DNA of 64,000 nucleotides, from NCBI GenBank assembly GCA_013141175.1, contig JABFRN010000001.1, positions 1,875,444 through 1,939,443 on the forward strand. The letters are read 5' to 3'. Numbering within the stretch: the first letter of the stretch is position 1; every line of letters starts with the position of its first letter. The position numbers and the translations under genes are program-made. Origin of the DNA: Lysobacter sp. Its GTDB lineage: Bacteria; Pseudomonadota; Gammaproteobacteria; Xanthomonadales; Xanthomonadaceae. The notes below the pieces were generated by a model that was given only the letters and a program-made list of their open reading frames with translations, did not search any database and was not told the origin of the DNA. Shown piece by piece: positions 17,906-28,003 of this stretch.

Positions 17906-18427
17906 ATGGCCATCGACCTCCACACTGCCGCCATCCCCCCGTTGTCGCGCACGCTGCAACAGTTGCGCCAGGTACTCGCCAAGGGCGCCGCGCACGCCGA
18001 AGCGCAGAACTGGGACCCTGCCGTACTGCTTGGGATGCGGCTGGCGCCCGACATGTTTCCGCTGACCCGCCAGGTGCAGATCGCGACCGACATGGCCAAG
18101 AACGCAGGCGGACGCCTCACGGGCACCCAGGCGCCTGCGTTCGAGGACAACGAAACCACGTTCGCCGAGCTCGACGCGCGTCTGCTGCGCGCCATCGACT
18201 ACCTGCACTCGCTGCCGGTCGATGGGTTCATCGGCGCGGAGACGCGCGCGATCACGGTGCCCACGCGCGCGTACGGCGATCTGCATTTCATCGGTACCGA
18301 CTACCTGTTCGGCTACGTGTTGCCCAACGTGCATTTCCACAGCACCACCGCCTACGCGCTGCTGCGCCATGCCGGCGTGCCGCTGGGCAAGGCCGACTAC
18401 ATCGGCCAGCCGCCCGTACGGGACTGA
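17906..18427 (+). CDS. DUF1993 family protein
   Basis: 173 residues from ATG 17906; the frame is open to 17819 but the family starts at MAIDLHTAAIPPLSRTL. The protein shows the DUF1993 pattern: a helical N-terminal part (LRQVLAKGAAHAEAQNWDPAVLLGMRLAPDM split over residues 17-46), FEDNETTFAELDARL, and a C-terminal NVHFHSTTAYALLRHAGVPLGK with conserved His residues. The fold is a four-helix bundle of the DinB-like kind, and the biochemical function is unknown. It sits between the autotransporter and recC, with a hairpin after it, so it is probably a single-gene transcript. Confidence 0.88.
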   Translation: MAIDLHTAAIPPLSRTLQQLRQVLAKGAAHAEAQNWDPAVLLGMRLAPDMFPLTRQVQIATDMAKNAGGRLTGTQAPAFEDNETTFAELDARLLRAIDYLHSLPVDGFIGAETRAITVPTRAYGDLHFIGTDYLFGYVLPNVHFHSTTAYALLRHAGVPLGKADYIGQPPVRD

Positions 18428-18451
18428 TCCGGCATCCGCGGAAGCCCCGGA

Positions 18452-18474
18452 GGAGGCGTCCTGAGGACGTCTCC
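18452..18474. terminator. Hairpin between DUF1993 gene and recC
   Basis: GGAGGCGTCC (18452-18461) pairs with GGACGTCTCC (18465-18474) with one mismatch and a TGA loop. It starts 24 bases after the DUF1993 stop. No T-tract follows, so termination is only a possibility. Confidence 0.4.
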
Positions 18475-18491
18475 GGCATCATGTCGGATCG

Positions 18492-21400
18492 ATGCCCACC
18501 GCCTCCGCCCGTTTCCACCTGATTTCCGGCAACCGCCTCGACCGGTTGGCGGCGCATCTGGGCGCGCGGCTGGCGGCGCCTGCGGATCCCGACTCGCTGG
18601 TGCCGGATGTGGTGCTGATTCCGCAGCCCGCGCTGCGCCACTGGCTGCAGCAGGCCTTGGCCGAACGCTACGGCGTCGCCGCCAATCTCGACATCTGCAC
18701 GCCCTCGGAATTCGTCTGGCGCCTGCTGCGCAGCGCGCATCCGCAGCTGCCCGACACCTCGCCGTGGGATCGCGAATCGCTGCGCTGGCAGCTGTACGCG
18801 CTGCTCGACGACAGCGCCGCGACATTGCCGACTGCGGTGCGTCTGCATCTGCAGCGTGCGGCTGGCGCATCCGCGGAGATCGGCGAACATGCGCTCGCGC
18901 GTTATGGGCTCGCCGACGCCTTGGCCGGTGCCTACGACAAATACCAGGCGTATCGCCGGGACTGGCTGCAGGCGTGGGAGCGCAACGATCTGGCCAGTCG
19001 CGACGATTGGCAGGCACAGCTGTGGCGCGCACTGCGCCAGCGCCTGCGCGGCACGCCGCATCGCGCTGCGCTGCTCGGCGACTGGCTCGCGCGTCACGAT
19101 CGCGATGCCGACGGTTTCGCCGGCAGCGCACCGCCCGGACTGCCGCCACGCGTCGCCGCGTTCGGCACCATCCATGTCTCGCCGGATGTGCTGCACCTGC
19201 TCGCGGTGGTCGGACAGTGGTCCGAACTCGATTTCTATCTGCCCACGCCCTCCGCCGAATACTGGGGCGATGTCGAGTCGCTGCGCGAGCGGTTGCGTCG
19301 CGATGGCGTCGCGGCGCTGCCGACGGCGCTCGCGGATGCCGAGCGCGACAACCCGCTGTTGACCGCGTGGGGCGCGGGCGGACGCGAAATCCTCGCGCAG
19401 CTGTTTTCCTACGAGATCGTCCTGCCGCAGCGCGAAACCGAACTGTTCGCTTTGCCCGGCCGCGACACGCTGCTGCACCGGCTGCAGCAGGACGTGCTGG
19501 ATCGCACCGCGCCCGCGACATCCACGTTCGACGCCGACGATGCGTCGCTGCAGCTGCACGCCTGCCATTCGAAACTGCGCGAAGTCGAGGTGCTGCACGA
19601 CCAGCTGCGTGCGTTGCTCGATGACGCCCGCTTCGACCCGCCGCTGCAGCCGCGCGAGATCGCGGTGCTCGCGCCGGACATCGCCGACTACCTGCCGCTT
19701 GCGCGCGCGGTGTTCGGCGGCCTGCCGCCGGACGATGCGCGCTATATCCCGTTCTCGCTGGCCGACCGTCCACAGGCGCAGTCGCATCCATTGATCGGAC
19801 TGTTGCTGGATCTGATCGCGTTGGCCGATACGCCGCTGACCGCCAGTGCGTTCCGCGATCTGCTCGCAACGCCATCGATCGCGCACGCGCTGCAGCTCGA
19901 TGCCGCGCAGCGCGCGAAGATCGACGCGTGGTTCGAGGCCGCCGGCATCCGCTGGGGCGAGGACGAATTCGCGCGCGAACGCGTCGGCGCCGGGCGCTGG
20001 CGCGAATACAGTTTCGATTTCGGCATCGACCGTCTGCTCAGCGGCTATGCCACGGGCACGCAGACGGCGGAGATCGAGGTCGGTGCGGAGTTCATCGCGC
20101 CGTATCCGGAACTCGAAGGCGCGGATGCGGACACCCTGGACCGCGCACTGTCGGTGTACCGGCAGCTGCGCGAACTCATCGCATGGATGCGCGCGCCGCA
20201 TACCGCCGCCGACTGGCGCGCGCGACTCGCCGACACGCTGCAGACGCTGCTCGCACCGGTGCCGCAGGACGACAGCGAAGCGCAGGCGCGGCGTCTGCTG
20301 CTGGACACGCTGGACGATTTCGCGAACGAGGCCGAGCATGCCGGCGCGTTGCCGGCCACGCTGGTGCATCGCACGCTGCGCGACACGCTCACCCAGCCGT
20401 CGTCGCATCGTCCGTGGCTGTCGGGCGGCGTGACCTTCGCCGGCATGGTGCCGCTGCGCACGGTGCCGTTCCGCGTGATCTGCCTGCTCGGTCTCGACGC
20501 CGATGCGTATCCGCGCCGCGAACCGGGCGACGACATCAACCGCATCGTCGACGCGATCCAGGGCCGCGCGCCGCGCCGGCTCGGCGACCGCTCGGTGCGC
20601 GACGACGACCGTTTCCTGTTCCTGCAGCTGCTGTGCGCGGCCGGCGACGTGTTCTATCTCAGCTACGGCGGCCGTGATGCGCGCGACGGCAGCGTCCGCG
20701 AACCCTCGCCGGTGATTTCCGAACTGCTGGATACGGTCGAGCGCATGCATGGCGATGCCGCTCGCGAGCGTCTGTGCGTGCAGCATCCGCTGCAGCCGTT
20801 TTCGCCGCGCGCGTTCGGGAGGGGTGACGACGACGGCATTGAGTCGCGCAGGTTCTCGTATCGTCGGGAATGGGCGATGCCGGTCGCTGACGTGCAGGCG
20901 ATCGAACCGCCGTTCGTCGCTACGCCGCTGCCGCCGCCCGCTTCGGACGATGCGCAGATCATTCCGGATCGCGACGCGCTGCAGCGCTTCTTCGTCAATC
21001 CCGCGCGCGACTGGCTGCGCGAACGGCTCGGTCTGCGGCTGCCGGATGCGGCGCACGAGATCGCCGACCGCGAGCCCTTGGGCGAGAACGGCCTGTTGCG
21101 GTATGGCGCGACCGATGCGCTGTTGCTGCATGACGACGACGAAGCCGCTGCACCGTGGCTGCGCGCCCAGGCGCTGCTGCCGCCGGGGCGCGATGGCGAT
21201 GCGATCGCACAGCATGCGCGCGGCGTGGCGCGTGATCTGCTCGCGGCGCGCGCGACCGCCGTGGGAACGGCGAGATCGCGCATCGTATCGGCGGATGCAG
21301 AGGATGCGGCGCACGGCATCGCCTTCCGTTTCGACGATGTCCATGACGATGCCCGCGCCATCGCGGTTGCGGGCAGGCCCGACGGCAAGCGTCGTCTGCG

Positions 21401-21833
21401 TGCCGGCATCGACCATCTGCTGCTGGCGTCCCTGCTGGGCGAGCCGGCGCGGACCCATCTGATCGGCTACGACAGCAAAGCTGATGCGCCGGTCGAAATC
21501 GTCTACACCGGTTTGTCGCAGACGGAAGCCAGCGACAGACTCGTTGCGATGCACGCGCTTTGGCGCGAAGGCCGCGACGCACCGCTGCCGTTCGCACCGA
21601 AGACCGCGTTCGCATACGCCGCGCTATGGCATGCCAAAAAGGATGTCGGCGCCGCGTGGAAAGCCGCTCACGCCGCATTCGCACCTTTCGGCGGCGGCGG
21701 CGAAAGCGAAGACATGTGGCTGCGGCTCGCGTTCCGGCCCGAGGGTCTGCTCGCCCGTTTCGACGCAGCGCACGCGCAACGCTTCCGCGAGATCGCGATC
21801 GTCGTGTTCGATGCGCGGGAGCCGGCGGCATGA
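18492..21833 (+). CDS. recC: RecBCD exonuclease V subunit RecC (gamma)
   Basis: 1113 residues, the usual RecC length. RecC is the Chi-recognition and scaffold subunit of the RecBCD helicase-nuclease, which resects double-strand breaks for RecA loading. The start matches the family (FHLISGNRLDRLAAHLGARL). Conserved features include VLIPQPALRHWLQQALAE, the FGTIHVSPDVLHLLA segment, and ERRIVHRIL-type helicase-fold blocks such as FAGMVPLRTVPFRVICLLGLD and FLQLLCAAGDVFYLSYGGRD. Its stop overlaps the recB start (ATGA), the classic recC-recB-recD order with coupled translation. Confidence 0.96.
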   Translation: MPTASARFHLISGNRLDRLAAHLGARLAAPADPDSLVPDVVLIPQPALRHWLQQALAERYGVAANLDICTPSEFVWRLLRSAHPQLPDTSPWDRESLRWQLYALLDDSAATLPTAVRLHLQRAAGASAEIGEHALARYGLADALAGAYDKYQAYRRDWLQAWERNDLASRDDWQAQLWRALRQRLRGTPHRAALLGDWLARHDRDADGFAGSAPPGLPPRVAAFGTIHVSPDVLHLLAVVGQWSELDFYLPTPSAEYWGDVESLRERLRRDGVAALPTALADAERDNPLLTAWGAGGREILAQLFSYEIVLPQRETELFALPGRDTLLHRLQQDVLDRTAPATSTFDADDASLQLHACHSKLREVEVLHDQLRALLDDARFDPPLQPREIAVLAPDIADYLPLARAVFGGLPPDDARYIPFSLADRPQAQSHPLIGLLLDLIALADTPLTASAFRDLLATPSIAHALQLDAAQRAKIDAWFEAAGIRWGEDEFARERVGAGRWREYSFDFGIDRLLSGYATGTQTAEIEVGAEFIAPYPELEGADADTLDRALSVYRQLRELIAWMRAPHTAADWRARLADTLQTLLAPVPQDDSEAQARRLLLDTLDDFANEAEHAGALPATLVHRTLRDTLTQPSSHRPWLSGGVTFAGMVPLRTVPFRVICLLGLDADAYPRREPGDDINRIVDAIQGRAPRRLGDRSVRDDDRFLFLQLLCAAGDVFYLSYGGRDARDGSVREPSPVISELLDTVERMHGDAARERLCVQHPLQPFSPRAFGRGDDDGIESRRFSYRREWAMPVADVQAIEPPFVATPLPPPASDDAQIIPDRDALQRFFVNPARDWLRERLGLRLPDAAHEIADREPLGENGLLRYGATDALLLHDDDEAAAPWLRAQALLPPGRDGDAIAQHARGVARDLLAARATAVGTARSRIVSADAEDAAHGIAFRFDDVHDDARAIAVAGRPDGKRRLRAGIDHLLLASLLGEPARTHLIGYDSKADAPVEIVYTGLSQTEASDRLVAMHALWREGRDAPLPFAPKTAFAYAALWHAKKDVGAAWKAAHAAFAPFGGGGESEDMWLRLAFRPEGLLARFDAAHAQRFREIAIVVFDAREPAA

Positions 21834-24800
21834 GCATCGATGGCATGAACGCGCCATTGCCTGCGGACATCGCGGCCGATGTCGGCCTGCATCTGCCGCT
21901 GCACGGCGCGCGCCTGATCGAGGCCAGCGCCGGAACCGGCAAGACCTTCACGCTGGCCACGCTCGTATTGCGCTTGCTGTTGGAACGCGGCGCGTCGATG
22001 TCGCAGATGCTCGCGGTGACCTTCACGCGCGCCGCGACGCAGGAATTGCGCCAGCGCCTGCGTCGTCGTCTGCGGCTTGCGCGCCGGCTGCTCGATGCAC
22101 CGGAAACTTCGCTGCAGGGCGAGGCCGCCGTGACCGATGCAGTGCTGCAGGCAGCGATCCGGCGGGATGGCACCACGGTCGTGCGTCAACGCATCGAAGC
22201 CGCACTGCTGCAACTGGACGAAGCCACCGTCTCCACGATCCACGGGTTCTGCCATCGCGCGCTGCGCGAGTTCGGGTTCCGTGCAGGGTTGTTGGCCGAA
22301 CAGGCGGTGATCGACGATGCCGGCGAAGTATGGAGCGATGTCGCCGCCGATCTGTGGCGCGCGGCGGCCAATACGGACGCTGCGGTATTCGATGCAGGCA
22401 TCGACGTCCACGGCCTGCTCGCAGCGCTGTGGAAAACACCCGATGCATTGGCCGGGGATCTGCCGGCGCTGTGCGATCCGCTGCGGGTCGTGCATCCGCT
22501 GCGTGAAGAATCGATCGCGGCGGCGGCCCTGCATGCGCTGCGCGATGCCGCCGTCGTGCGTTTCGATACCGCGATGTCGCGCCGCAGCGAGTGCAGCCAG
22601 GACCAGTTGATCGAGCGCGTGTGGCAGGCGTCGGAAGCGCCGGAGTTCGCCGCCGCGCTGGCTGCGCGCTGGCCGCTGATGCTGATCGATGAATTCCAGG
22701 ACACCGATCCGCGCCAGTGGGACATCTTCCGGCGGATGTACGAAGCCGGCGATCCGGGTGCGCGCTGGCTGTGCCTGATCGGCGATCCGAAGCAGGCGAT
22801 CTATCGCTTTCGCGGCGGCGATCTCGCCACGTATCGACGTGCGCGCGCCCATGTCGTGGCCGATGCCAGCGACGGCACGCGCGGCACCGCCGAACTCGAC
22901 GCCAATTTCCGCTCGACACCGGCGGTGCTGCGCGCGATCGAAACGGCGTTCACGGCGAATCCATTGCCGTTCGTCGACGAGATCATCGCGTTCCATCCGG
23001 TCCGCGCTGCGGGTCCTGCACAGGATGGCGATCTGCGCGTCGACGATGCGGTGGTGCCGGGCATGACCCTGCACTGGTTGCCGCCGGGCGAAGGGCGTGG
23101 CGGCATGCGCACCAAGGACGACGAGTTCGCGATGATGCGCGATGCGGCCGTGCGCGCAGTCGTCGAGCTGTTGAACAGCGGTCGATTCATGGACGCAGGC
23201 GTTGCGCGCGCGTTGCGGCCATCGGAGATCGCCGTGTTGACGCACACCAACGATCAGGCGATGACGATGCAGGCCGCGCTGGCTCGCGGCGGAATCGCCG
23301 CCGCGTTGCTGTCCAGTGCGAGCGTGTTCGCCAGCGACGCTGCGGAGGATCTGCACGCATTGCTCGCCAGCCTGGTCGAGCCGGCCGATGGCGGACGTTT
23401 TCGCGCCGCATTGGCGACGCGGCTGTTGGGCTGGGACGCCGCGCGGATCGCTGCGCTCGATGAAGGCGATGGCCTCAGTCAGAGTGCCGGCCAGAACCCG
23501 CTCGAACGCTTCATGGGCGCCGCGGAACAGTGGCGCGGACGCGGACCGCTGCCGGCGCTGCTGCCCTTCATCGCCGACGCAGCGCCGCGCTGGCTGGCCG
23601 AAACCACCGGCGCGCGTCGATTGACCGATGCGCTGCATCTCGCGGAGCTGCTGCAGGCGGAGTCGTCCTCGCGTCACGGCATGGCCGAGCAGTTGCAGTG
23701 GTTCTCGCTGCAGCGCGCGACCGCCGCTGCCGATGAGGCGCGGCAGCTGCGCCTGGAATCGGACGCAGGCCTCGTGCAGATCGCGACCGTGCACAAAAGC
23801 AAGGGGCTGGAGTATCCGGTGGTGATCCTGCCGTTCGTGGCCTGGCGCAGCGAGCCGGGCGCGCGCGGCCTGTCGTACGATGATTTCCACGATCCGCAGG
23901 GACGACCCGCGCGCGCATGGCGTTGCAAGGATGTGCTCGAGCCGGCGCAGGCGGACGCGATCGCGGTGCAGGTCGAACGCGAGGAGCAGGCCGAGGCGCA
24001 GCGCCAGCTGTACGTCGCGATGACCCGTGCGAAGCATGCGCTGCACGTGGTGTGGAGCCGCAACAGTCGCACCGAAACCAGCGCCCTGCACTGGCTGCTG
24101 CATGCAGGCGCGAAGACAGGGCGCAAGCACGACCCACTGGATCACGCCGGCATGCAGGCGCGGATCGCAGCGCTGGCTGCGGATTCCGGCGGCAGCATCG
24201 TCGTGCGCGCATTCGATCCGAATGCGCCGCGATCGCGTCTGCGCGCCGTGATCGACGCGGACAACGTCGACACTCCGCCCGCGCGTACCGCTAGGCGCCG
24301 CTTCTCCACCGACCCGCGCCTGCACAGCTTTTCCTCCCTGCACGCGCGCAGCGAAGACGGCGAGATCCTGCGCGGCGCGGACGATGAAGTCGTTGCGATT
24401 CCCGACGAGGAAGTCGAGGTCATCAGCCTCGGCGGCACCGCGTTCGGCAATGCGGTGCATCAGGCGCTGGAAACCGCGGATGCGCCGCTGTGGTGTCGCG
24501 AGGCCGAGGCGCAAGCCTCGTTGCTGGAGGATCGCTGGCCGCAAACGCAGCGCGCTGTGCTCGAACACGCACTGCTGCGCCATGGCCTGGCGGCCACGCC
24601 CGCGCATCTCGTGCAGACCGCGCGGCTGGTGTCGCGGGCGCTGAATGTGTCGCTGCCGGGCGATGTGCGCCTGTGCACGCTGCCGGCATCGCAGCAGGTG
24701 CGCGAGATGGCGTTCCATTTCCGGCTGCGGCCGACGCGCATCGACGCGGTGCACGCGCTGCTGCAGGCGCACGGCTATCCGCGCGCGCGCAAGCCCGCGC

Positions 24801-25204
24801 AGGCGACGCTGGATGGTTTGATGCAGGGCTACATCGATCTGGTCTACCGCGATCCGATCGGCCGGCACTACGTGCTCGACTACAAGACCAATCGACTGCC
24901 GGCTTACGATCCCGACAGTCTGCGTCGCGCGATCCGCACGCAGGATTACGATCTGCAGTACCTGATCTATCTCGTCGCCCTGCGTCGTTGGCTGAAACTG
25001 CGTCGCGGCGCGGCCTACGACGATGCGCGCGATCTCGGCGGCTCGGTGTATCTCTTCCTGCGTGGAATCCGCTTGCACGACGAAGAGGGCGATATCTCGC
25101 AGTCGCGCGCCGGTGTGCATGTCGATGCGGTCGCGCCGACGCTGCTCGCCGAGTTGGATGCGCTGTTCGATGGTGTGGATGCGAATGCGGGAATGCCGCG
25201 ATGA
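21830..25204 (+). CDS. recB: RecBCD exonuclease V subunit RecB (beta)
   Basis: 1124 residues from ATG 21830, which overlaps the recC stop; the frame is open back to 21560 but inside recC. RecB is the 3'-5' UvrD-type helicase and the only nuclease of the complex. Walker A is EASAGTGKTFTLAT (about residues 26-39), Walker B is LMLIDEFQDTDPRQW, and the helicase motifs FRGGDLATYRRA, TVHKSKGLEYPVV and LYVAMTRAKHALHVV are intact. The C-terminal nuclease domain shows FGNAVHQALE, GYIDLVYRD and YVLDYKTNRLP, holding the acidic residues and lysine of the active site. All motifs needed for activity are present. Confidence 0.97.
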   Translation: MSIDGMNAPLPADIAADVGLHLPLHGARLIEASAGTGKTFTLATLVLRLLLERGASMSQMLAVTFTRAATQELRQRLRRRLRLARRLLDAPETSLQGEAAVTDAVLQAAIRRDGTTVVRQRIEAALLQLDEATVSTIHGFCHRALREFGFRAGLLAEQAVIDDAGEVWSDVAADLWRAAANTDAAVFDAGIDVHGLLAALWKTPDALAGDLPALCDPLRVVHPLREESIAAAALHALRDAAVVRFDTAMSRRSECSQDQLIERVWQASEAPEFAAALAARWPLMLIDEFQDTDPRQWDIFRRMYEAGDPGARWLCLIGDPKQAIYRFRGGDLATYRRARAHVVADASDGTRGTAELDANFRSTPAVLRAIETAFTANPLPFVDEIIAFHPVRAAGPAQDGDLRVDDAVVPGMTLHWLPPGEGRGGMRTKDDEFAMMRDAAVRAVVELLNSGRFMDAGVARALRPSEIAVLTHTNDQAMTMQAALARGGIAAALLSSASVFASDAAEDLHALLASLVEPADGGRFRAALATRLLGWDAARIAALDEGDGLSQSAGQNPLERFMGAAEQWRGRGPLPALLPFIADAAPRWLAETTGARRLTDALHLAELLQAESSSRHGMAEQLQWFSLQRATAAADEARQLRLESDAGLVQIATVHKSKGLEYPVVILPFVAWRSEPGARGLSYDDFHDPQGRPARAWRCKDVLEPAQADAIAVQVEREEQAEAQRQLYVAMTRAKHALHVVWSRNSRTETSALHWLLHAGAKTGRKHDPLDHAGMQARIAALAADSGGSIVVRAFDPNAPRSRLRAVIDADNVDTPPARTARRRFSTDPRLHSFSSLHARSEDGEILRGADDEVVAIPDEEVEVISLGGTAFGNAVHQALETADAPLWCREAEAQASLLEDRWPQTQRAVLEHALLRHGLAATPAHLVQTARLVSRALNVSLPGDVRLCTLPASQQVREMAFHFRLRPTRIDAVHALLQAHGYPRARKPAQATLDGLMQGYIDLVYRDPIGRHYVLDYKTNRLPAYDPDSLRRAIRTQDYDLQYLIYLVALRRWLKLRRGAAYDDARDLGGSVYLFLRGIRLHDEEGDISQSRAGVHVDAVAPTLLAELDALFDGVDANAGMPR

Positions 25205-27102
25205 GCGATCCACGAATGGACGACCGGATCGACGCCGTTGCCGCACGCGCGCTGCAGCGCCTGCAGATCGAAGGCGCATTGCGTCAGGTCGATATCGAAT
25301 TCGCCGAACTGCTGCGCGACCGCCTGCGCGCCGGCACGCCAGTGGCGCTGGCCGGTGCGCTGGCGATGCGCGCGGTCGCGATGGGCCACAGCAGCTTCGC
25401 CATCGCGGACGCGCACCGTTTGCTGGACGCGCTCGACGCCCATGCGCAGTTGCCGGATATCGACGCGTGGACCGAAGCATTGCATGCCAGCGGCCGGGTC
25501 GCGATTGCGCAGGCAGCCGACTCCGAAAACGCATTGCTCGCATTCGAGAACGGGCGCATCGCGCTGTTGCGCTACGCCCGCTACGAACAGGATCTGGCCG
25601 AACGTCTGCATCGGCGTGCGCATGCGCCGGTCGAGGATGCGCCTCTCGGCGATTCGGCGCTCGCCGACATGCTGCGACGATTGTTCGGACATGACGCTGC
25701 GGCGCCAACGCACGCCGACATCGACCGGCAGGCGCTGGCGGCGGTCGCGGCACTGCGACGACGCCTGCTGCTGATCACCGGCGGCCCCGGCACCGGCAAG
25801 ACCACCACCGTCGCGCGCCTGCTCGCCATCCAGGTGGCGGATGCGCAGGCGCGCGGCCATGCGCCGCTACGGATCGCGCTGGCCGCGCCCACCGGCCGCG
25901 CCGCCGCGCGTCTGGGCGAAGCGATCGACAGCGTGCTGCGCGCCGATCTCGACGCCGGCCGACTCGATGTCGCCTGCGCCGACGCGATTCCGCGCCGGGC
26001 GCGGACCCTGCATCGCCTGCTCGGCTGGCAGCCGGGTCGGGTCGCGTTCCGGCACGATGCGGAGCGTCCGCTGCCGTTCGATCTGGTCGTCGTCGACGAA
26101 GCCTCGATGGTCGATCTGCCGCTGATGGCGAAATTGGTCGCGGCGGTGCCTGCGGAAGCGACGCTGGTACTGCTGGGCGACCCGGATCAATTGCCTGCGG
26201 TGGAAGCAGGCGATGTGCTCGGTGGCCTGTGCGCGGCCAGCGGCGATGGGCTCGCGCTGCCGAAGAACGATGCCGATGCAGCAGCTGTATTGCTCGGCAT
26301 GGCGGTGCCATCGCGCGATGAGGATTCGCCATTGGCGGGATCGCGCGTGCATCTGCTGCGCGGCTGGCGACAGACCGACGCCGAAGCGCTGCTGGCATTG
26401 GCGCAGGCGATCCAGCGCGACGACCGCGACGCGGTGTTGGCACGCCTGCGCAGCGACGATCCCGCACTGGCGTGGCGATACGGCGATGTCGCCGCGCTCG
26501 CGGAAACGATGCGGCGCGATGCCTTGCCACCCTTCGAAGCCGTGCGCGATGCCGACGACCCGCAGCAAGCGCTGAGGCAGGGCGCACAGCTGCGCGTGCT
26601 GACCGCGCTGCGTCGCGGTCCGTTCGGCGCGGAACACTGGAATGCATGGTGCGCGGCGGAACTCGGCGCGCGCATGCCGTATTTCCATGGACGTCTGCTG
26701 ATGATCGCCGCCAACAGCGAACGCCATGGCCTCTACAACGGCGATGTCGGCGTGGTCTGGCAGGACGCGCGCGGCGATGCTTCGGTGTGGTTCGAGACCG
26801 CGCATGGACTGCGCGCGTGGCGCCCGGCGCAACTGCCGGCGCACGCATCGGCCTATGTCACCACCGTGCACAAGGCGCAGGGTTCGGAGTTCGATCGCAT
26901 CGTGCTGATCCTCCCGGATGCCGATGCCCGTGTGCTCTCGCGCGAACTGCTGTACACCGCGCTCACGCGTGCACGGCGCGGCGTGGTGCTGTGGGCGACG
27001 CCGACCGCGCTGGATCGCGCGCTCGAACGCAGGACCTGGCGCGACTCCGGTCTGGAAGCGCGGCTGCGGGCGCTTCCTCTGCATCCGCAGGACGGGCCCT
27101 GA
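25201..27102 (+). CDS. recD: RecBCD exonuclease V subunit RecD (alpha)
   Basis: 633 residues from ATG 25201, which overlaps the recB stop by 4 bases. RecD is the fast 5'-3' superfamily-1 helicase of the complex. Walker A is [18 protein letters not shown] (about residues 191-208), followed by [18 protein letters not shown], the Walker B-like [15 protein letters not shown], and [17 protein letters not shown]. The C-terminal motifs [15 protein letters not shown] and [17 protein letters not shown] are present. No truncation is seen. It ends the recCBD operon; folE follows after 73 bases and may have its own promoter. Confidence 0.97.
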   Translation: MSDPRMDDRIDAVAARALQRLQIEGALRQVDIEFAELLRDRLRAGTPVALAGALAMRAVAMGHSSFAIADAHRLLDALDAHAQLPDIDAWTEALHASGRVAIAQAADSENALLAFENGRIALLRYARYEQDLAERLHRRAHAPVEDAPLGDSALADMLRRLFGHDAAAPTHADIDRQALAAVAALRRRLLLITGGPGTGKTTTVARLLAIQVADAQARGHAPLRIALAAPTGRAAARLGEAIDSVLRADLDAGRLDVACADAIPRRARTLHRLLGWQPGRVAFRHDAERPLPFDLVVVDEASMVDLPLMAKLVAAVPAEATLVLLGDPDQLPAVEAGDVLGGLCAASGDGLALPKNDADAAAVLLGMAVPSRDEDSPLAGSRVHLLRGWRQTDAEALLALAQAIQRDDRDAVLARLRSDDPALAWRYGDVAALAETMRRDALPPFEAVRDADDPQQALRQGAQLRVLTALRRGPFGAEHWNAWCAAELGARMPYFHGRLLMIAANSERHGLYNGDVGVVWQDARGDASVWFETAHGLRAWRPAQLPAHASAYVTTVHKAQGSEFDRIVLILPDADARVLSRELLYTALTRARRGVVLWATPTALDRALERRTWRDSGLEARLRALPLHPQDGP

Positions 27103-27175
27103 CGTATGCAACGCGGTAGGCATTCGCCTGCCGCGATACCATTCCTCATCCAGATCCACGACCGAGACCCCGACC

Positions 27176-27835
27176 ATGTGCTCCGCCGATCACGACGACA
27201 CCTCCCACGACGCAGCCACCCACGCCCAGGACGCAACGCCGGCCGCCGACCAGCGACACGGCGTCACCCGCACCCAGGCGGAGGATGCGGTGCGCACCCT
27301 GCTGCGATGGTCCGGCGACGACCCGTCCCGCGAAGGCCTGCTCGACACGCCCAAGCGCGTCGCGAAAGCCTACGCCGACTGGTTCAGCGGCTACGCCATC
27401 GATCCCGAGGAGTATCTCAAGCGCACCTTCGAGGAAGTCGGCGGCTACGACGAAATGGTCGTGCTGCGCGACATCGAATTCGAAAGCCACTGCGAACATC
27501 ACATGGCGCCGATCATCGGCAAGGCCCACGTCGGCTATCTGCCGAGCGGTCGCGTCGTCGGCATCAGCAAGCTCGCGCGCGTGGTCGATGCCTACGCGCG
27601 CCGTTTCCAGGTACAGGAAAAAATGACCGCGCAGATCGCGCGCTGCATCCAGGACGTGCTGAAACCGCGCGGCGTCGGCGTGGTGATCGAAGCCGCGCAC
27701 GAATGCATGACCACCCGCGGAATCCACAAGCGCGGCGTGAGCATGGTCACCTCGAAAATGCTCGGCGACTTCCGCGACGACGCGCGCACGCGCTCCGAAT
27801 TCCTGCACTTCATCAACGATGGTGCGGGGCGTTGA
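27176..27835 (+). CDS. folE: GTP cyclohydrolase I (FolE)
   Basis: 219 residues from ATG 27176. It converts GTP to 7,8-dihydroneopterin triphosphate, the first step of tetrahydrofolate synthesis. The first 30 or so residues are Asp/His/Ala-rich and not conserved. The catalytic part has [19 protein letters not shown], the zinc-ligand region [20 protein letters not shown] and [17 protein letters not shown], with the Cys and His ligands in place, and [21 protein letters not shown]. The cysteine and histidine residues mark it as a zinc-dependent type IA enzyme. Confidence 0.97.
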   Translation: MCSADHDDTSHDAATHAQDATPAADQRHGVTRTQAEDAVRTLLRWSGDDPSREGLLDTPKRVAKAYADWFSGYAIDPEEYLKRTFEEVGGYDEMVVLRDIEFESHCEHHMAPIIGKAHVGYLPSGRVVGISKLARVVDAYARRFQVQEKMTAQIARCIQDVLKPRGVGVVIEAAHECMTTRGIHKRGVSMVTSKMLGDFRDDARTRSEFLHFINDGAGR

Positions 27836-27856
27836 GGACATGGCTCGCGGATCCAC

Positions 27857-27885
27857 TTGACCGGGATTGTCGCAAAGGCTAGCGT
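27857..27885 (+). promoter_or_regulatory. Candidate promoter of the Rhs gene
   Basis: TTGACC (27857-27862) lies 17 bases before TAGCGT (27880-27885). The -35 box is good and the -10 box weak (3 of 6 matches). The palindrome CGTGAC-TATC-GTCACG overlaps and follows the -10 box and could be an operator. It lies 22 bases after folE. Confidence 0.35.
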
Positions 27886-27930
27886 GACTATCGTCACGGA
27901 CGGCGATCGATTCGCTGCTCCGGGCGCTGC

Positions 27931-27968
27931 CGAGCCTCGATCACGCAGACTGGATGGTTCGAGGCTCG
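27931..27968. repeat. Inverted repeat in the Rhs leader
   Basis: CGAGCCTCGA (27931-27940) and TCGAGGCTCG (27959-27968) are perfect 10-bp inverted copies with an 18-base loop. They lie between the candidate promoter and the chosen start of the Rhs gene. A leader hairpin is possible. Confidence 0.5.
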
Positions 27969-28003
27969 ACGGCTCGATTCACGGATCGGGTGATGGGGCT
28001 TGC

